51,882 bases of DNA from Thiohalocapsa sp. (GTDB lineage: Bacteria; Pseudomonadota; Gammaproteobacteria; Chromatiales; Chromatiaceae), in assembly GCA_021736785.1 (NCBI GenBank), contig JAIPFF010000040.1, positions 1 through 51,882 on the forward strand, written 5' to 3'. The translations under genes were made by a program, and so were the position numbers. The notes beneath the pieces are model-generated. The model saw only the letters and a list, made by a program, of their open reading frames with translations, did not search any database and was not told where the DNA came from. Position 1 is the first letter of the stretch. Each line of letters opens with the position of its first letter. Positions 44,462-51,882 of the stretch are shown one piece after another.

Positions 44462-45163
44462 TCATCGGTAGGTCTGGACGAGGGGCTTGCTGCCCGTCTC
44501 GCCCTCGAGCTTGGCGGCCATGCGGTCGGCCAGGCTGCGGTCCACCTCGGGACCCACGCGCACGCGGTAATAGCGCCTGCCGTTGACGACGGCTTGCTCC
44601 ACGAACGCCGGATAGCCCTTGACGCGGAGATCATCCTGCAGCTGCTCGGCGGACTCCGCGGAGCCGAGACTGGCCACCTGCACCACCCAAGCCGACGCGC
44701 CGGCCGGAACCGGCTTCGGGCCTTTGGCCTTAGGCTGCTCAGGGGTCGGCTCCGGGGCGGCCCGGGAGGCCGCCTGCCGGGCCGGGGCTTGCGTCGCGGC
44801 TGCCGTAGCCGACTCTGCGGCGGACTCGGGCGCCGGGCGCGCGACCGAGACGTCGTCACTCGGCATCTGCGGGGGCTCCGGAACCGGCAGCTCGTCCGAC
44901 CACTCCGGGAAGGCCTCGGGCGTCGTGTCGTCGGCGTACGTGGGCAGCTCGGGCGCCGGGAGTTGGGTGTTCGACATATCGTCGCCGGTCGCCGACGGCC
45001 CCTCGTATGCGGAATCGAAGTCAGGGCTTTCCGGGACGTAAATGGGATCCCCCTGAGGATCGGCCTCACGCCCGCCGTCGTCCACCAGCATGGGTACGAA
45101 AATGACCGCCAACGCCACCAGCACCGCAGCACCGACCAAGCGTCTCTTGGCGCCCTCATCCAT
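44462..45163 (-). CDS. SPOR-domain protein (DedD-like)
   Basis: The 233-residue product from ATG 45163 (GGGAG 7 bases upstream) has one membrane segment (about 9-26), a long Pro/Glu/Ala-rich linker (about 40-155) and a C-terminal SPOR domain (about 158-233; WVVQVASLGSAESAEQLQDDL, YYRVRVGPEVDRS). SPOR domains bind denuded septal peptidoglycan, so it should gather at the division site, as DedD does. Its place between folC and cvpA is the usual dedD position. The linker is very G/C-rich. Confidence 0.93.
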   Translation of the reverse strand: MDEGAKRRLVGAAVLVALAVIFVPMLVDDGGREADPQGDPIYVPESPDFDSAYEGPSATGDDMSNTQLPAPELPTYADDTTPEAFPEWSDELPVPEPPQMPSDDVSVARPAPESAAESATAAATQAPARQAASRAAPEPTPEQPKAKGPKPVPAGASAWVVQVASLGSAESAEQLQDDLRVKGYPAFVEQAVVNGRRYYRVRVGPEVDRSLADRMAAKLEGETGSKPLVQTYR

Positions 45164-45211
45164 TACGATCTCCCGGCCCCTACCTGTTCTGCTCTTTGTC
45201 ATGCGCCGCGA

Positions 45212-46516
45212 TTATACAGGAGCGACCAAGGGGTTGCGCAGCGCTGCTTCCACACTGGTGAAAGAGCCGCAAACAACGATGCAGTCGCCCGCACCGGCGG
45301 CCGCTGCCGCGCCGCTCAAGGCACGATCGATATCCGAGTAGACCGCGATCGAATCCGCGCTCGCGCCGCTTTCCACACCGCGCCGCAGGGCATCCACCGT
45401 CATGGCGCGCGGGTCGGGCGCGGGCGCAAGATGCCAGTGGTCGATCGGCGGCGCGAGCGCCCGAGCGACCTCCGCGGCATCCTTGTCGGCCAGCATGGCC
45501 AACACCAGATGGCGCCGGCCGGAGCAGGGATAGGCCTTCAGGTTCTCGGCCAAGGCGGCGGCGGCTTCGGGGTTGTGGGCGACGTCCAGAATCCAGGTCG
45601 GCTCGCCGGGAAACACCGAGAAGCGTCCCGCCACGCGTACCCGATGCAGCCCTTGGCGCAGCGCCGCGATCGGCACCGGCAGCCGATCGTGCAGACAGTC
45701 GACCGCACAGATCGCCGCCGATGCGTTGTCATACTGAACGCGCCCGCGCAATGCCGGCGTGGGCAGTGCGCCGCGACGAAACGCGACGCCGTCGGCGGTG
45801 TCGACGAGCGGCTCGCCGGCCCGCCACTCCCACTGCGCCGCGTCGGCACGCCAATCGAACTCGCGCCCCAGCTGAAGCGGCAGCGCACCGATTTCCGCGG
45901 CGCACCCGCGCAGCCTCCGCGGCGCGTCCCGCTGCCCGATCACCGCCGGACGACCGGGCCGGAAAATGCCGGCTTTCTCCGCCGCGATCATGTCCAGATC
46001 GTTGCCGAGCCAGGCCATGTGATCGTGGCCGATACTGGTCACTACCGCCACATCCGCATCGACCGCGTTGACGGCATCGAGACGCCCGCCCAAACCGACT
46101 TCCAGCAGCACGACATCAAGGCTAGCGCGGGAGAAGAGATCCAGCGCCGCCAGTGTACCGAACTCGAAGTACGTCAGCGGCGTCTCGCCGCGGGCGCCGT
46201 CGACACGCTCGAAGGCCTCGCACAGGGCATCGTCTTCGACCTCTTGCGCGCCGATGCGGATGCGCTCGTTGTAGCGCAACAAATGGGGCGAGGTGTAAAC
46301 GCCGGTGCGATAGCCGGCGGCCTCGTAGAACGCGGCCAGCATGGCCACGCAGGATCCTTTGCCGTTGGTGCCGCCGACGGTAATCACCGGACAGCGCGGC
46401 ATGACGTCATCCATGGCGGAGAGTGCACTGCGCACCCGCTCGAGACGCAGATCGATGCGGCTAGGATGCAGGGTCTCCTGCCAGCGGAGCCAGTCGGCAA
46501 GGGTGTGAAACCGCAT
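45212..46516 (-). CDS. folC: FolC, dihydrofolate/folylpolyglutamate synthase
   Basis: The 434-residue product adds glutamate to dihydropteroate and folates. ATP-binding loop GGTNGKGS (48-55), YTSPHLLRYNERIRI, the Mg-binding Glu in LLEVGLGGRLDAVN and IGHDHMAWLG identify the first domain. ILDVAHNPEAA and AMLADKDAAEV mark the second. The order accD-folC-SPOR gene-cvpA-purF is standard for gammaproteobacteria. The SPOR-protein gene follows after 48 bases. Confidence 0.97.
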   Translation of the reverse strand: MRFHTLADWLRWQETLHPSRIDLRLERVRSALSAMDDVMPRCPVITVGGTNGKGSCVAMLAAFYEAAGYRTGVYTSPHLLRYNERIRIGAQEVEDDALCEAFERVDGARGETPLTYFEFGTLAALDLFSRASLDVVLLEVGLGGRLDAVNAVDADVAVVTSIGHDHMAWLGNDLDMIAAEKAGIFRPGRPAVIGQRDAPRRLRGCAAEIGALPLQLGREFDWRADAAQWEWRAGEPLVDTADGVAFRRGALPTPALRGRVQYDNASAAICAVDCLHDRLPVPIAALRQGLHRVRVAGRFSVFPGEPTWILDVAHNPEAAAALAENLKAYPCSGRRHLVLAMLADKDAAEVARALAPPIDHWHLAPAPDPRAMTVDALRRGVESGASADSIAVYSDIDRALSGAAAAAGAGDCIVVCGSFTSVEAALRNPLVAPV

Positions 46517-46602
46517 CCGTCGGACGCCTGATGATGGAAAGGGATCGGGGGCGCGCGGTCGTAGCGACCGCTCGCGATCCCGAGGAAGCCCGGCCGGACG
46601 CG

Positions 46603-47466
46603 CTATTGGGGACGCGGTAGGCGCATCAGCATCGCGATCAAGTCGGCGATGCGCTCGCGCAGGTCGCGGCGGTCGCAGATTTGGTCGAGCGCACCGTGCT
46701 CCAGCAGAAACTCGCTGCGTTGAAAGCCGTCCGGCAATTTCTCGCGAACCGTCTGCTCGATCACGCGCGGCCCGGCGAATCCGATCAGCGCTGCCGGCTC
46801 GGCGATATTGACATCGCCCAACATCGCCAGGCTCGCCGATACGCCGCCCATGGTGGGGTCGGTCATCACGGAGATAAACGGCAATCCTCGCTCACGCAGC
46901 TTACCCAACGCGGCGCTGGTCTTGGCCATCTGCAGCAGCGAGAACAGGGACTCTTGCATCCGAGCTCCACCGCTGGCCGAAAAACAGATCAGCGGCAGTC
47001 CGTTGTCGGACGCCACCTCGACGCCGCGCACGAAGCGCTCGCCGACCACCGAGCCCATGGAGCCGCCGAGGAAGCTGAACTCGAACGCCGCCGTCACGCA
47101 GTCCATGCCCTTGAGCTGGCCGCGCAAGACGATCAGGGCCTCCTTTTCGTTGGTCTGCTTCTGCGCCTGCGTCAAACGATCCTTGTATTTCTTCAAATCC
47201 TTGAATTTCAGCGGATCGATGGACTCGAGCTCGGCGCCGATTTCCTCTTTCGGCCCATCGTCGAGGAACACGTCCAAGCGCCGGCGCGCACCGATGCGGT
47301 TATGGTAGTTGCACTTGGGGCAGACTTCGAGATTGCGTTCGAGCTCGGCGCGATAGAGCACCGCGCTGCAGCCGGGGCATTTGTCCCAAAGACCCTCCGG
47401 CACGGCGCGCTTACTGCTGGCGTCGGTACGGATTCGGCTTGGGATCAACTTTTCGAACCAGCTCAT
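46603..47466 (-). CDS. accD: AccD, acetyl-CoA carboxylase carboxyltransferase beta subunit
   Basis: The 287-residue product has the N-terminal zinc ribbon (CPGCSAVL and CPKC, about residues 30-52) that defines AccD. The carboxyltransferase domain follows with [37 protein letters not shown] and [10 protein letters not shown]. With AccA (17170-18126) it makes malonyl-CoA for fatty-acid synthesis. GAGGAG lies 6 bases upstream of the ATG. It sits between trpA and folC on the same strand. Confidence 0.98.
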   Translation of the reverse strand: MSWFEKLIPSRIRTDASSKRAVPEGLWDKCPGCSAVLYRAELERNLEVCPKCNYHNRIGARRRLDVFLDDGPKEEIGAELESIDPLKFKDLKKYKDRLTQAQKQTNEKEALIVLRGQLKGMDCVTAAFEFSFLGGSMGSVVGERFVRGVEVASDNGLPLICFSASGGARMQESLFSLLQMAKTSAALGKLRERGLPFISVMTDPTMGGVSASLAMLGDVNIAEPAALIGFAGPRVIEQTVREKLPDGFQRSEFLLEHGALDQICDRRDLRERIADLIAMLMRLPRPQ

Positions 47467-47545
47467 CTGGACTCCTCAATGGCGGCTGCCGCGCTTGCGG
47501 CACCGGAACGGGCGGCGGGTGCGTCCGCGGCGGTATCGAACCCGC

Positions 47546-48370
47546 TCAGTGGCGGCGTGCGGCGTCGATGGCGGCGCGCAGATCGGCAACGAAGGCGCCG
47601 ACCGTCTCGACGATGCGCTCGCCCGATGCCTGCGATGCCGCCAAGTCCTCGATGCGGCCGACGATGGCACTGCCGACGATGACGGCGTCCGCGAGGCCGG
47701 CGACCGCGCCGGCGTCGGCGGCGTCCTTGATGCCGAAGCCCACGCCGACCGGCAAATCGAGCCGGCCCCGGATCTCGGTCAGTTTGGTGGCGACCGCATC
47801 CACGTCCAGATGCCCGGATCCGGTCACGCCCTTGACCGATACGTAGTAGACGAAGCCCGTGGCCAGCGCCCCGATCCGGTCGATCCGCTCGGCATCGGAC
47901 GTCGGTGCAAGCAGATAGACCAGATCCAGATCGTGCGCGCGCAGCAACGAGACCAGATCGCCGCCCTCCTCCGGCGGCACGTCGACGATCAGCACACCGT
48001 CCACGCCCGCCTCTGCCGCGGCATCCGCAAACGCCCGATAGCCCATGACTTCGATCGGATTCAGATAGCCCATGAGCACCACCGGCGTATCCTGATCCTG
48101 CTCGCGAAAGCGCCGCACCATCGTCAGCACGTCGCGCAGCATCACCCCTCGCGCCAGCGCCCGCTCGGTGGCGCGCTGGATCACCGGACCATCCGCGATG
48201 GGGTCCGAGAACGGCACGCCGAGCTCGATAAGATCGGCACCGGCCGCAACGAAGCCGTGCATCAGCGACACGGTGACGTCGGGTGACGGGTCGCCGGCGG
48301 TGACGAAGGGAATCAGGGCTGCGCGTCCCTCCGGGCGCAGTCGATCGAACATGCCCGCGATCCGGCTCAT
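47546..48370 (-). CDS. trpA: TrpA, tryptophan synthase alpha chain
   Basis: The 274-residue TIM-barrel protein cleaves indole-3-glycerol phosphate to indole, passed to TrpB. The catalytic residues lie in [19 protein letters not shown] (Glu and Asp), followed by [21 protein letters not shown]-type residues and [10 protein letters not shown]. The ATG overlaps the trpB stop by 4 bases (ATGA), so they are coupled. I chose ATG 48370 because the product then starts [12 protein letters not shown] as in other TrpA proteins. Confidence 0.97.
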   Translation of the reverse strand: MSRIAGMFDRLRPEGRAALIPFVTAGDPSPDVTVSLMHGFVAAGADLIELGVPFSDPIADGPVIQRATERALARGVMLRDVLTMVRRFREQDQDTPVVLMGYLNPIEVMGYRAFADAAAEAGVDGVLIVDVPPEEGGDLVSLLRAHDLDLVYLLAPTSDAERIDRIGALATGFVYYVSVKGVTGSGHLDVDAVATKLTEIRGRLDLPVGVGFGIKDAADAGAVAGLADAVIVGSAIVGRIEDLAASQASGERIVETVGAFVADLRAAIDAARRH

Positions 48371-49611
48371 AGTTGGATACCGTCGAGTTGCGCCACGGTG
48401 TGCATGTCCTTGTCGCCGCGCCCGGAAAGGTTGATGACGATGGTACGGTCCTTCGGCATGGTCGGCGCGAGCTTTGCCGCATAGGCCAACGCATGGCTTG
48501 TCTCGAGCGCCGGGATAATACCTTCGACGCGGGTCAGCATGTGAAACGCTGCAAGCGCCTCCCGATCTGTGACCGAGACGTAGCGCGCCCGCCCGGTGTC
48601 CTTCAGCCAAGCGTGCTCGGGACCGACACCCGGATAGTCGAGACCTGCGGAGATCGAGTGCGTCTCCACGATCTGGCCGTTGTCGTCTTCCATCAGGTAG
48701 GTGCGGTTGCCGTGCAGGACGCCGGGCTTACCGGCGCAGAGCGGAGCCGCGTGGCGGCCGGTCTCGATACCGTCGCCCGCGGCCTCGACACCGCAGATCT
48801 CCACGCCGCTGTCGTCGATGAACGGATGGAACAGTCCGATCGCGTTGGAGCCGCCGCCCACGCAGGCCATGACCACGTCGGGTAGCCGGCCGGTGCGCTC
48901 GAGCATCTGGGCGCGCGCCTCGCGCCCGATCACGGCCTGGAAGTCGCGCACCATGGCCGGATAGGGGTGCGGTCCGGCGACTGTGCCGATGATGTAGAAG
49001 GTATTGTCGACGTTGGTGACCCAATCGCGCATCGCTTCGTTCAGGGCATCCTTCAGCGTGCGCGAGCCGGACTTCACCGACACCACTTCCGCGCCGAGCA
49101 GGCGCATGCGGTAAACGTTGGCCTCCTGGCGGGCCACATCGACTTCGCCCATGTAGACGACGCACTCCAGCCCGAGCCGCGCCGCCACGGTTGCCGACGC
49201 CACGCCGTGCTGCCCGGCACCCGTCTCGGCGATGATGCGCGTCTTGCCCATGCGCCGCGCCAGCAGCGCCTGGCCGACTGTATTGTTCACCTTGTGCGCG
49301 CCGGTGTGGTTGAGATCCTCGCGCTTGAGGTAGATCTGCGCTCCGCCGAGCTCGCGGCTCCAGCGCTCGGCATGGTAGAGCGGCGATGGTCGACCGACAT
49401 AGTCGCGCAAGTCGTCGTCGAGCTCACGCTGGAAGTCCGGGTCGGCCAGAAAACGCTCGTAGGCCGCGCGCAGCTCGGCCAACGGATGCATCAGCGTCTC
49501 CGGCACGAACATGCCGCCGTAGGGCCCGAAGTGACCGTCCGCGTCGGGCCAGTGATAGGCGGCGCTGTCTAGGCCGGTCAGGGCCGCTATGTCATCGCTT
49601 CTCGTCGCCAT
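48367..49611 (-). CDS. trpB: TrpB, tryptophan synthase beta chain
   Basis: The 414-residue PLP enzyme joins indole and serine to make tryptophan. PLP-binding Lys is in [11 protein letters not shown], with [23 protein letters not shown] and [13 protein letters not shown] also present. The ATG at 49611 lies inside the end of trpF (20-base overlap), and the stop overlaps trpA, so trpF-trpB-trpA are tightly coupled. The 27 or so residues before [13 protein letters not shown] form a slightly extended N-terminus. Confidence 0.98.
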   Translation of the reverse strand: MATRSDDIAALTGLDSAAYHWPDADGHFGPYGGMFVPETLMHPLAELRAAYERFLADPDFQRELDDDLRDYVGRPSPLYHAERWSRELGGAQIYLKREDLNHTGAHKVNNTVGQALLARRMGKTRIIAETGAGQHGVASATVAARLGLECVVYMGEVDVARQEANVYRMRLLGAEVVSVKSGSRTLKDALNEAMRDWVTNVDNTFYIIGTVAGPHPYPAMVRDFQAVIGREARAQMLERTGRLPDVVMACVGGGSNAIGLFHPFIDDSGVEICGVEAAGDGIETGRHAAPLCAGKPGVLHGNRTYLMEDDNGQIVETHSISAGLDYPGVGPEHAWLKDTGRARYVSVTDREALAAFHMLTRVEGIIPALETSHALAYAAKLAPTMPKDRTIVINLSGRGDKDMHTVAQLDGIQL

Positions 49612-50221
49612 TACGTACACCTTGCATGAATTCAGCAACTTTTGTGTGGTCCTTGACGCCCTTATCCGCCTCGACGCCCCCGCTGACGTCGACTCCGTAG
49701 GGGCGAACGCGGGCGATTGCCTCGGCCACATTGTCGGGTGCGAGGCCGCCGGCCAGGATGATCCTCGGCGCCAGCGTGGACGGAATCCGATCCCAGTCGA
49801 AACGCCGCCCGGTGCCGCCGACCAGTCGTGGATCGAAGGTGTCGAGTAGAATCGACGCCGCGCCCGCGTAGCGGCGGGCTTCGACCGACGGGTCCAGGCC
49901 ATCGCGCATAGCGACGGCTTTGATCCAGGGTCGGGCGAAAGCCGCACAGTAATCCGGGGGCTCGCTCCCGTGAAACTGCAGCGCACCGAGCGGTACCTGT
50001 CGCAGCACTTCGTGCACGCGCTCCGGTTGCGCATCGACGAACAGGCCGACCGCGGTGACGAACGCCGGGATATGGCGCACCAGCGCGGCGGCTTGCTCCA
50101 AGTCCACGGATCGCGGGCTCGGCGCATGGAAAACGAGACCGATGGCGTCGGCGCCGGCATCCACGACGGCTCGAATGTCGACCGCACGGGTCAGACCACA
50201 GATCTTGACACGCGTTCGCAC
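49592..50221 (-). CDS. trpF: TrpF, phosphoribosylanthranilate isomerase
   Basis: The 209-residue TIM-barrel enzyme catalyses the Amadori step of tryptophan synthesis. VKICGLT with catalytic Cys8, [21 protein letters not shown] and the C-terminal DVSGGVE with catalytic Asp are all present. It begins at GTG 50221 with no strong ribosome site. It overlaps trpB by 20 bases and lies 34 bases after truA, as in Pseudomonas, where trpF also follows truA. Confidence 0.97.
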   Translation of the reverse strand: MRTRVKICGLTRAVDIRAVVDAGADAIGLVFHAPSPRSVDLEQAAALVRHIPAFVTAVGLFVDAQPERVHEVLRQVPLGALQFHGSEPPDYCAAFARPWIKAVAMRDGLDPSVEARRYAGAASILLDTFDPRLVGGTGRRFDWDRIPSTLAPRIILAGGLAPDNVAEAIARVRPYGVDVSGGVEADKGVKDHTKVAEFMQGVRNGDEKR

Positions 50222-50255
50222 GTGATTGCCAGACGCTCCGTATGCATCCGGAATA

Positions 50256-51104
50256 TTACAGCATAGACGGCGGGTCGACGTCGTCCCGGACGGGCAATCC
50301 GAAGTGCGCCGGGTAATCGACGCCGGCCAGATACAGCCCGTGCGGGGGCGCCGTCACGCCGCCGCGCGCGCGGTCGCGCAAACGAAGCAGTTCCCGCGTC
50401 CAGTCGGCCGGCCGATCGCCACGGCCCACCGCCATCAGCACACCCGCGATATTGCGTACCATGTGGTGCAGGAAGCCGTCGGCACCGACGCGCAGTTCGA
50501 TCAGCTCGCCGCGGCGTGCCAGCGACAGATAGCGCAGGGTGCGCACAGGACTCTTCGCTTGACAGGCCAGAGCCCGGAAGCTGGTGAAGTCGTGCCTGCC
50601 GATCAGGCTCTGTCCGGCCTCTTGCATGCGCGCCACATCGAGCGCTCGATGGGTCCAGACCGCGCGACTGCGCCATAGCGCCGAGCGCGCGGGCCGGCGC
50701 AGGATCAAGTAGCGGTAATGGCGCCCCGTCGCGCTGAAGCGGGCGTGAAAATCGTCGGCTACCGGTTGCGCCCATTGAACGGCCACATCGTCCGGCAGAT
50801 TGGCATTGGTGCCGAGCACCCAGGCCCGTTCGCTGCGCAGCGCCCGCGTGTCGAAATGCACGACTTGGCCGAGACCGTGCACGCCCGCGTCCGTGCGGCC
50901 CGCACAGTGCAGCCGAATCGGCTCGTCGGCGACCTTGGAGACGGCCTCTTCGACACATTGCTGCACCGTGCGCGCGTGATGCTGGCTCTGCCAGCCGCTG
51001 AACGCGCTGCCGTCGTATTCAACGCCGAGGGCGACACGCCGGCGGCATGCATCGTGCGGTTCGGGAGGCAACTGCAAGTCAGGATTCGCTCGGATACGCT
51101 GCAC
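50256..51104 (-). CDS. truA: TruA, tRNA pseudouridine(38-40) synthase
   Basis: The 282-residue product modifies uridines 38-40 in tRNA anticodon arms. ALGVEYDGSAFSGWQ and CAGRTDAGVHGLGQVVHF with catalytic Asp72 mark the active site; SFRALACQAKSPVRT and FLHHMVRNIAGVLMAVGRG complete the family blocks. It starts at GTG 51104; the first 20 residues are not conserved in the family, so the true start may be internal. It lies between fimV and trpF as in Pseudomonas. Confidence 0.96.
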   Translation of the reverse strand: MQRIRANPDLQLPPEPHDACRRRVALGVEYDGSAFSGWQSQHHARTVQQCVEEAVSKVADEPIRLHCAGRTDAGVHGLGQVVHFDTRALRSERAWVLGTNANLPDDVAVQWAQPVADDFHARFSATGRHYRYLILRRPARSALWRSRAVWTHRALDVARMQEAGQSLIGRHDFTSFRALACQAKSPVRTLRYLSLARRGELIELRVGADGFLHHMVRNIAGVLMAVGRGDRPADWTRELLRLRDRARGGVTAPPHGLYLAGVDYPAHFGLPVRDDVDPPSML

Positions 51105-51205
51105 CGGCCGGGAGCCGCCGGTGCTGCAATCTGGTTTGAGGCGTCGGAGCCCTGCGCCGCGGGCCGTATAGCCCGCCAGCGCCCGTCGCCCGCCGTGTGC
51201 GCCGG

Positions 51206-51882
51206 CTAGCCGAGTGTCGACAACAGGCGCTCTGCCTCGGCCCGTTGCGTGTCGCTGCCGCCGGCAATCACTTCATCGAGGATGGAGCGCGCCGCCTCCG
51301 GATCCTGCATTTCCAGGTAGGCGCGAGCCAGGTCCAGTTTCGTCGCCGCTTCGTCCCAGACGTCCTCCGACGGCTTGAAATGCCGCGGTATCTGTTCCGA
51401 TCCATCGGCGGAAGACAGCCCTTGCGCCCCGTGCTCGGCGTCGAGCGCGAAGGACCTGTCGTTGTCGTTCTGCGCCCCGCCCGCCGCGAGCTCTTCGAGC
51501 GCATCGAGGTCCAGATCCAGACCGAGACCGAAGTCATCGTCTTCCTCGGTCGCTCCGAAGGGGTCCTCCGGCATCAGCGCCTCGAAGTCGTCCGATGTTG
51601 CCTGTATCGCATCATCGTCGAGGGAGTCGATCGCAGAGTATTGCAGCGCATTCGCCGGCACGTCGGCCGGCGGCGGTGTTCGCGGCGATCCCGACCCCGG
51701 CGGCTCGGGCGCGGCATCCGCGGCGTCGGGCATCGGTGCCATCGGCTCCCGCGCATCGAAAACGAAATCGTCCATGCTGTCGGCCCCCAGATCGAGCTCC
51801 AGGTCCTCGGCAGCATTGTTCGGCGTCATTTCGGCGTCGGTTGAATCCGCACCGTCGGCAAACCCGGCCTCCCGGCGACGCG
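51206..51882 (-). CDS. fimV: FimV/HubP-type polar hub protein, C-terminal part
   Basis: The frame is open to the right edge, so the N-terminus is missing. The visible 225 residues are mostly acidic and Asp/Pro/Ala-rich, typical of the FimV cytoplasmic region. They end in a helical repeat block KLDLARAYLEMQDPEAARSILDEV, whose key residues (LDLARAYLEM, DPEAARSIL) match the conserved FimV C-terminal TPR-like motif. FimV proteins organise the cell pole, type IV pili and twitching in gammaproteobacteria. The position next to truA supports the call. The ATG at 51829 is internal and not a likely start. Confidence 0.9.
   Translation of the reverse strand, partial: RRREAGFADGADSTDAEMTPNNAAEDLELDLGADSMDDFVFDAREPMAPMPDAADAAPEPPGSGSPRTPPPADVPANALQYSAIDSLDDDAIQATSDDFEALMPEDPFGATEEDDDFGLGLDLDLDALEELAAGGAQNDNDRSFALDAEHGAQGLSSADGSEQIPRHFKPSEDVWDEAATKLDLARAYLEMQDPEAARSILDEVIAGGSDTQRAEAERLLSTLG

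Noticed and set aside
44594-46531. 645-aa plus-strand frame opposite the SPOR and folC genes
   Set aside because: Shadow frame; Arg/Gly/Gln-rich and opposite well-defined genes.

Overview
This GC-rich window looks like the chromosome of a gammaproteobacterium. The right third carries the gene order familiar from Pseudomonas and relatives: fimV-truA-trpF-(trpBA)-accD-folC-SPOR protein-cvpA-purF-metZ. The centre carries genes typical of sulfur-oxidising gammaproteobacteria: rhd-tusA-dsrE2, a divergent siroheme synthase, a periplasmic rhodanese, an FmdB-type protein and a YgaP-like membrane protein. A Chromatiales/Ectothiorhodospiraceae-like host is my inference from content, not proven. No IS element, prophage, CRISPR array, tRNA or rRNA was seen; the window reads as stable chromosome.

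Layout. 1-4.1 kb: N-terminal part of a membrane-anchored protein that resembles cytochrome c5-type proteins, a small uncharacterised operon, a coiled-coil protein and an AI-2E-family permease. 4.1-8.2 kb (minus): sufBCD-sufT for Fe-S cluster assembly, without sufS, sufE/U or sufA. 8.6-13.0 kb (plus): an FbpABC ferric-iron ABC transporter diverging from suf across a regulatory region rich in inverted repeats. 13.0-15.6 kb: a form IV RuBisCO-like protein and a degenerate EAL protein on the same strand. 15.6-20.5 kb (minus): tilS, accA, a small membrane protein, dinB and an L,D-transpeptidase lipoprotein. 20.6-21.7 kb: a convergent pair tied to nitrogen oxides, a YgbA-family protein with an FNR/DNR-type box and NnrU. 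21.8-25.9 kb: a second AI-2E permease, a conserved hypothetical, a LysR regulator and a divergent FadL-type porin. 26.3-29.2 kb: dsrE2-tusA-rhd (minus) and cysG (plus). 29.3-34.6 kb: a small alarmone-hydrolase-like HD protein, a family 3 solute-binding protein, thiol/rhodanese proteins, an FmdB-type protein, an HtrA protease and a DUF2892 protein. 34.7-41 kb (plus): an ABC-2 exporter, an unusual phosphopantetheinyl-transferase-like protein, a hybrid histidine kinase and uppP. 41-51.9 kb (minus): metZ to fimV.

How the genes fit together. Iron import faces Fe-S cluster assembly across a shared control region, which suggests common iron or redox regulation. The Rhd-TusA-DsrE2 relay moves sulfane sulfur in the cytoplasm, and siroheme from CysG serves sulfite reductase-type enzymes. 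The YgbA/NnrU pair points to exposure to nitric oxide or denitrification intermediates. The right third is housekeeping: tryptophan, purine, methionine, folate and fatty-acid synthesis plus tRNA modification. The least explained elements are the RuBisCO-like protein with its degenerate EAL neighbour, the nested repeat cluster between sufB and fbpA, and an NO-linked promoter that seems to fire onto a start codon.
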